A stretch of 64,000 nt of DNA from Microplitis mediator. Taxonomy: Eukaryota; Arthropoda; Insecta; Hymenoptera; Braconidae. Where the stretch lies: NCBI RefSeq assembly GCF_029852145.1, contig NC_079975.1, forward strand, positions 24,433,364 through 24,497,363. The letters run 5' to 3'. How positions within the stretch are numbered: the stretch's first letter is position 1; each line of letters starts with the position of its first letter. The notes below the pieces were generated by a model that was not told the DNA's origin, made no database searches, and was given only the letters and a program-made list of their open reading frames with translations. The position numbers were made by a program, and so were the translations under genes. Below are positions 60,410-64,000 of the stretch, one piece after another.

Positions 60410-61190
60410 GGGGTGCTTCATCACGATTTTCTATATCCCATTTGATTAACATGGGAAATTTTTTATTTTAAGTTTTGAATTTTATCATGCATTAGCAAAT
60501 CGCAGTATCAGAAAATTTAATGAACATTGTTGTTGGAAATTAAATGCTCTGCAAAAAAGGTCTCGCACTAATTTTGGATAAATTTAATTTTTCAAAAATG
60601 ATTCAAGGTCAAAGTTTTATTCATAGTAAAATTTATAACTATTCTACTTTTTCGGCGAAACTATCAGACTTCTCGTAAAATGTTATATGATTTTCTTTTT
60701 AGAAAATTTTATTGCTTCCAAATTATCTCTGATAAAGTTTTTTGACATTCCGTATTCTTTTCTGGTTATTTTCATTTTGATGTCAAGATTTTGAAATCGA
60801 CCCAAACACCATTTTTTTCAAGAGCTTTACATTAAAATAAAAATAACTAGAAAACAATGTAGATTTTCAAAATACTTTTCTGGCGACAATTTGTAAGAAA
60901 TAAAATTGTCTACAAAAAAGGTCCCATAACATTTTACGATAAGTCTGACAGTTTCGCCGAAAAAGTTGAATAGTGGTAAAATTTGCTATGAATCAAACTT
61001 TGGCCTTGAATAACTTTTAAAAATTCAAATTTATCGAAAAATAATAATATACCTTTTTTGTAAAGCGTTCAATTTCCTTGAAAAAATGTTCTTCAATTTT
61101 ACGGATGCTTTGATTTTCTAATGCGTGATAAAATTCCACTCAAAAAAAAAAATCCCATGTTAATCAAATAGGTAATAGACAATCGCGATT
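60410..61190. repeat. large foldback, copy 2
   Basis: Same family as 41420-42350; centre near 60800. Inverted pairs include ATTTGATTAACATGGGA, TTTTTCGGCGAAACTATCAG and AAATTCAAATTTATC/GATAAATTTAATTTTT. Shared with copy 1: AAAATAACTAGAAAACAATG, TTGTCTACAAAAAAG and a TTTTGATAAGT-like phrase. Confidence 0.85.
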
Positions 61191-62617
61191 AGGCAACCAT
61201 TCATATTAATAATTAAGAGCTGTCATTTTAACAGGATCATTTTTCCGTAATTTTAATCAATATTTTCAGAGTATTTTAAAAAAAAAAACTAGTCGATGTT
61301 TTTGATAGAGTCTAGTGTATAATTTCCCACTCCGTAATTGATTTTTTTTCTCTTTAGGTTGTTACATTTATAACGTTAGTGATAGATTTTTTAAGTATAT
61401 AACTTTTTCTGCTGACATATATCCTGCCATTTCTAACTTATTTATCGTTTGAGGAATGTAATTTCCAACAATTGTCAAAAAAATCGAAGAAAAAAAAAAA
61501 TTGAAACTTTTTTTTTGTGTTCTAAATTTTTTTTTTGACATTTTTTGGAAATTTTTTATTTTTTTTGTCATTTCTTTGCATTTTCCGAGTCACCAATGCA
61601 AAAATTTGAGAAAAGTCCAGAAAAAATAATTTTTTCACTTTGATTATGATTACAAAATTAAAGGAACAAAACTTGCTCCTTTAATTGTTTAGCAAAACTT
61701 TGATCGATGATTCTCAAAAAACGGTTCGATAGATCAATTTCAAAATTTACAGGGGTCTTGGGGGTACATTAAGCTAAAAAAGTCCCTGGCAACATTATTT
61801 TTTTTTCGATATTTTTCGAGTAGCGGTTATTTTACTAAAAAACCAAAAAAAGTCATTTTTTTGTACTTACTTCTAATGGATGTTAAAAATAAAAAAAATT
61901 TTGTTTTTCAAAAAATGATGACAGGGTCTTGTAGGGAATTTATTCAAGTTTTCAACGCCGCCCTTTAACTTTCTGTGCAAACATTGGTACCTGAAATATC
62001 GATGATCAAAGCCAAAAGGATCATTTTCTGTTTGAAGGCTGATATCTCTGCGACAAAACGTCCTACGAGGTTAAACAAAAAACCAAATTGAAGCTGAATA
62101 AATTTGCTAAACAAGCTATGAATTTGTTTAGTGAAAAGAATTTTTCTGCGGTCCGTGGGCTCTTCGGAAAAAAACAAAAATAATTTAGAAATTTTTGTCT
62201 CGCGGTATTTCTCATCTTGGCGCAATAACCGGAGCTTTTAAAAAATTTTGAAAAAAATGCACCAAAACTAGAGATTTTAAGCTACAAAATGATTTTTCTA
62301 AAATCTCGATACGATTATTTTTCACCAAGTTACAGCCTTCCAAAAATCACTAAAAAATTTATAAAATTTTTCTGCTCCTTTAATTTTTTGCATTAGTGTA
62401 TATAACAAATATATTGTTTATCGAAATTTTATATATTTTTAACTTCCCGCTAAGAAAATTGAAAATTTTCAAAAATTCGGGAAGTTATTGGTTTCGGTCC
62501 GATTTACGAAAATCGAATTTTCATCAGATGTCGACGTTTTGAAATCCTAGGAAGCTATTCTGACTGTTTTTAGAATGATGTTCGAGTGTCTGTACGTATG
62601 TATGTGTGCGCGCGCGC

Positions 62618-62652
<35 letters not shown>

Positions 62653-62655
62653 TGT
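61191..62655. other. repeat-derived intergenic DNA with TG microsatellite
   Basis: No gene. AGGAACAAAACTTGCTCCTT is a short perfect-looking palindrome near 61661. From about 62440 a phrase set GGGAAGTTATTGGTTTCGGT, CAGATGTCGACGTTTTGA and CCTAGGAAGCTATTCTGACT leads into (CG)n and (TG)n runs at about 62606-62655. It reads like a high-copy dispersed repeat ending in a microsatellite. Confidence 0.5.
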
Positions 62656-63190
62656 GGATTCCGTCACTCGTTATTCGAAGACATTAAATCCGCGACAAAA
62701 TATCCGCAACAAAATATCCGAAGACATTTTATTCGATAGACAAAATATCCCCGGACTAAATACTCAATAGATAAAACATCCCCGACAAAATATCTTATAA
62801 TATAAATAGTACGGTACTCTTTTATCAGAAATGTTTAATATATTTTCACATAAAATTTGAGTGTGAAATATTAAAAATAGATTAACACATATGCTTGAAA
62901 TCGTATGGTGCCCTTTTTTCACAGATTTTGGGTGGGTATTATTTTGGAAATAGGTCAATACATATGCTTGGAATGGTACAGTACCCGTTTATCGAAAACC
63001 ATGAATTATTTTCCACTGAAAATATATTTTTCTGAATAAGATTTATCGACAGGATATTTTGTCACGGATTTTTTGTCTCTTGAATATTTAGTCCAAGGAC
63101 ATTTTGTCTATCGGATAAAATATCTTCGGATTTCATGTCGCGGATTTGACGTCGCGGATCTATTGTCCACGGATTACGATTCGTGTCACC
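62656..63190. mobile_element. insertion splitting the TG microsatellite
   Basis: Left end GGATTCCGTCACTCG and right end ATTCGTGTCACCG are imperfect inverses. Inward, both sides carry runs of the phrase GACAAAATATCCG in opposite orientation, leaving a unique centre (about 62800-63000) in which AATAGATTAACACATATGCTTG and a variant occur in tandem. (TG)n flanks it on both sides. Confidence 0.65.
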
Positions 63191-63199
63191 GCGTGTGTA

Positions 63200-63278
<79 letters not shown>
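63191..63278. repeat. GT microsatellite
   Basis: About 38 GT units, with a short imperfect lead-in. The poly-Cys/Val open frame over it is not a gene. Confidence 0.95.
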
Positions 63279-63409
63279 CCAGTCTATAACTTTTTAATTA
63301 ATCGAAAGAGCTTGTTGGCCATCAAATTTTCTAAAAATTTCAGATCATTAGATCAAGTAGACTCGAAAATATTGGCGAATTACGAATAATAACAAATTTT
63401 TTTTTTAGT

Positions 63410-64000
63410 TTTTTATTGATTTCTCAGAAACGACTTGAACGATCGACTTCAAAATCTAATCAGCTTTAGAACTTTATAAGCCTCGTCGAATGCGACCGCA
63501 ACCATCTCAATCGGTTTATTTGTTCGAGAGATATCGTTGGAGTAAGAAATGGTAAAAAACGTTTTTTTTCGATTATCTTTGAAGTGACTCATCCGATCAA
63601 TTTCAAAATCTAATCAGCTTTAGAATTTAATAAAACGAGTCGATTGTCACCTTAACTATCACAATCCGATAATTCGTCCAAGAGTTTTCGTGGGAGAAAG
63701 AAATGGTAAGAAACGGTTTTTTGCGAATATATCTTTAAAACAACTGAACTAAATAACTCCAAAATCTGATCAGCTTTAGAATTTATTAAGACGCGTCAAT
63801 TGCCACCTTAACCATCAAAATCGAGTCATTTGTCTAAGAGATATCGTGGAAGAAAGAAACGATGAAAAACAGTTTTTTGCCAATATCTTTGAAAAAACCG
63901 AACTAAACAATCCCAAAATCTGATCAGCTGGGAGAAAGAAATGCTAAAAAGCGGTTTTTTTCAAAAACAATGGCATACAAAAGTATTTTGGAGCTCGAAG
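63410..64000. repeat. tandem repeat array, continues past the right edge
   Basis: Units of about 130-150 bp with CTTTAGAATTTAATAAAACG, GTCGATTGTCACCTTAACCA and GAGATATCGTGGAAGAAAG variants; same family as 40970-41390. Ends in ACAATGGCATACAAAAGTAT at the window edge, like the array at 41.3 kb. Confidence 0.75.

Noticed and set aside
63073..63297. Cys/Val-repeat frame
   Set aside because: Translation of the GT microsatellite.

Overview
The window is strongly AT-rich eukaryotic DNA with short, clean GT-AG introns, many small terminal-inverted-repeat (TIR) elements and long runs of non-coding repeat. The gene content is a yellow/major-royal-jelly-protein (MRJP) cluster that includes the yellow-g/yellow-g2 eggshell pair, followed by SV2-like MFS transporters. 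This points to an insect. Dispersed-repeat phrases near 62.4-64 kb look like ones I associate with parasitoid Hymenoptera (braconid-type), but that placement is inference.

Layout. 1-2.9 kb: intergenic sequence with two TA-flanked TIR elements. 2.9-4.2 kb (-): 5' two exons of a yellow-family gene whose remaining exons lie off the left edge. 4.2-15 kb: no gene recognised; a chain of foldback and TIR elements, including a 1-kb block of tandem palindromes. 15.0-21.5 kb: yellow-g2-like (-) and yellow-g-like (+), head to head across a 464-bp spacer with a TATA box on each side. 22.3-26.8 kb (-): a divergent yellow-like gene, with a dead copy of its last exon just beyond its 3' end. 28.5-33.3 kb (+): a complete 10-exon SV2-like transporter (520 codons by my splice model). 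34-36.2 kb: three elements nested in one another. 37.0-37.5 kb (+): first three exons of a second SV2-like paralogue, with no 3' half visible. 37.5-44.2 kb: diverged tandem and foldback repeats.

44.2-53.3 kb is one 4,496-bp segment written twice around a 100-N gap. The two copies look identical, so this is almost certainly two overlapping contigs left unmerged. The left contig stops close to the centre of a 570-bp foldback, which probably explains the break.

52.7-59.9 kb (+) holds the most interesting locus: an 11-exon, 1,394-codon open gene. Exon by exon it encodes a basic N-terminus, an acidic repeat-rich region with a nearly identical 92-codon tandem duplication, two Cys/His zinc-binding motifs, a tyrosine-recombinase-like (Crypton-type) domain, a basic linker and a C-terminal SANT/HTH-like domain. 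All ten introns are phase 1, every junction closes in frame, and the gene has its own poly(A) signal. It looks like a host-type gene built around a captured recombinase rather than an ordinary transposon copy. 60-64 kb is repeat again: a second copy of the 41.4-kb foldback family, and an insertion splitting a TG microsatellite.

How the genes relate: yellow-g/g2 products are secreted and in Drosophila act in the ovarian follicle for eggshell integrity; the shared spacer suggests coordinated expression. The other two yellow-family genes belong to the same cluster. The SV2-like genes and the recombinase-like gene are neighbours with no evident functional link. All exon models come from reading frames and splice phases; no search or alignment was run.
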